DNA from: Nocardiopsis gilva YIM 90087
Lineage (GTDB): Bacteria; Actinomycetota; Actinomycetes; Streptosporangiales; Streptosporangiaceae
DNA: 64,000 bases
Reading direction: 5' to 3'
NCBI RefSeq assembly: GCF_002263495.1
Contig: NZ_CP022753.1
Span: 3,534,001-3,598,000 of the forward strand
Each line of letters opens with the position of its first letter. Position 1 is the stretch's first letter. Below, one piece after another: positions 63,958 to 64,000 of the stretch. The notes beneath the pieces are model-generated. The model was given only the letters and a program-made list of their open reading frames with translations. It was not told the DNA's origin and ran no database searches. The position numbers were made by a program, and so were the translations under genes.

Positions 63958-64000
63958 CCCCTCGGAACCCGAGCCCCCGGCGGCACCGTTCAGCGCTTCG

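Noticed and set aside
1-64000. CRISPR arrays, rRNA and tRNA genes
   Set aside because: No regularly spaced direct repeats, no 16S/23S/5S motifs and no cloverleaf with a T-loop TTCGA in the right spacing were found.

Overview
The window is high-GC actinobacterial DNA. GTG starts, ATGA/GTGA stop-start overlaps, a mycofactocin locus, a conservon-type operon (nitrate-sensor kinase, roadblock, DUF742, small GTPase) and several two-component systems suggest a filamentous actinomycete, plausibly Nocardiopsaceae. That placement rests on gene content, not on a marker gene. No rRNA, tRNA or CRISPR array was seen.

Layout. 1-5.1 kb holds housekeeping and metabolic genes: alpha/beta hydrolase, RNase HI, an adenine/adenosine deaminase, an MFS pump and an MBL-fold hydrolase. 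5.1-6.5 kb is an IS605-type TnpB-only element with hairpins at both ends, followed by a possible DUF397 remnant, a second hydrolase and a Uma2 nuclease. 8.6-19.2 kb is the centrepiece, a one-direction mycofactocin cluster: the 45-residue precursor MftA, its chaperone MftB, the radical-SAM enzyme MftC, two OYE/FadH-type flavo-iron-sulfur oxidoreductases, a complete FixABCX-like electron-transfer-flavoprotein module and a TetR regulator. The usual mftD, mftE and mftF are not present here. 19.3-24.5 kb carries a near-perfect 33-bp palindrome, a DnaQ-BRCT exonuclease, peptide deformylase, RidA, a SMI1/KNR4 protein and a NarL-type two-component pair. 24.5-25.56 kb is gene-free and packed with strong hairpins. 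25.5-34.4 kb has an SDR/MerR pair, a secreted protein, an EEP-family phosphohydrolase, another SDR and a LacI-controlled sugar ABC uptake operon without its ATPase.

34.7-43.6 kb is strongly C-over-G skewed on the + strand whichever way genes point. It contains a second two-component pair, a degenerate acyl-CoA-synthetase-like protein, an M14 peptidase, a DUF2332 protein, a HipA-like kinase with DUF3037, and a nucleotidyltransferase. Several genes here are broken by reading-frame steps that are all of the single-base-loss type, which points to consensus deletions rather than true gene death. 43.6-51 kb has a hydrolase, GNAT, calcineurin-like phosphoesterase and a four-gene PotABCD/Fe-type ABC operon. 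51-55 kb is the conservon. 55-64 kb has an SNF2-SWIM pair, an ACT protein, GNAT, cold-shock protein, a YdeP/FdhF-type molybdoenzyme, an integrase fragment and a small membrane protein.

How it works together. By established knowledge MftA-MftB-MftC start synthesis of the redox cofactor mycofactocin. The two OYE-type reductases and the FixABCX-like genes beside them suggest, by inference, that electrons are passed between mycofactocin-dependent dehydrogenation, an ETF and the quinone pool or ferredoxin.
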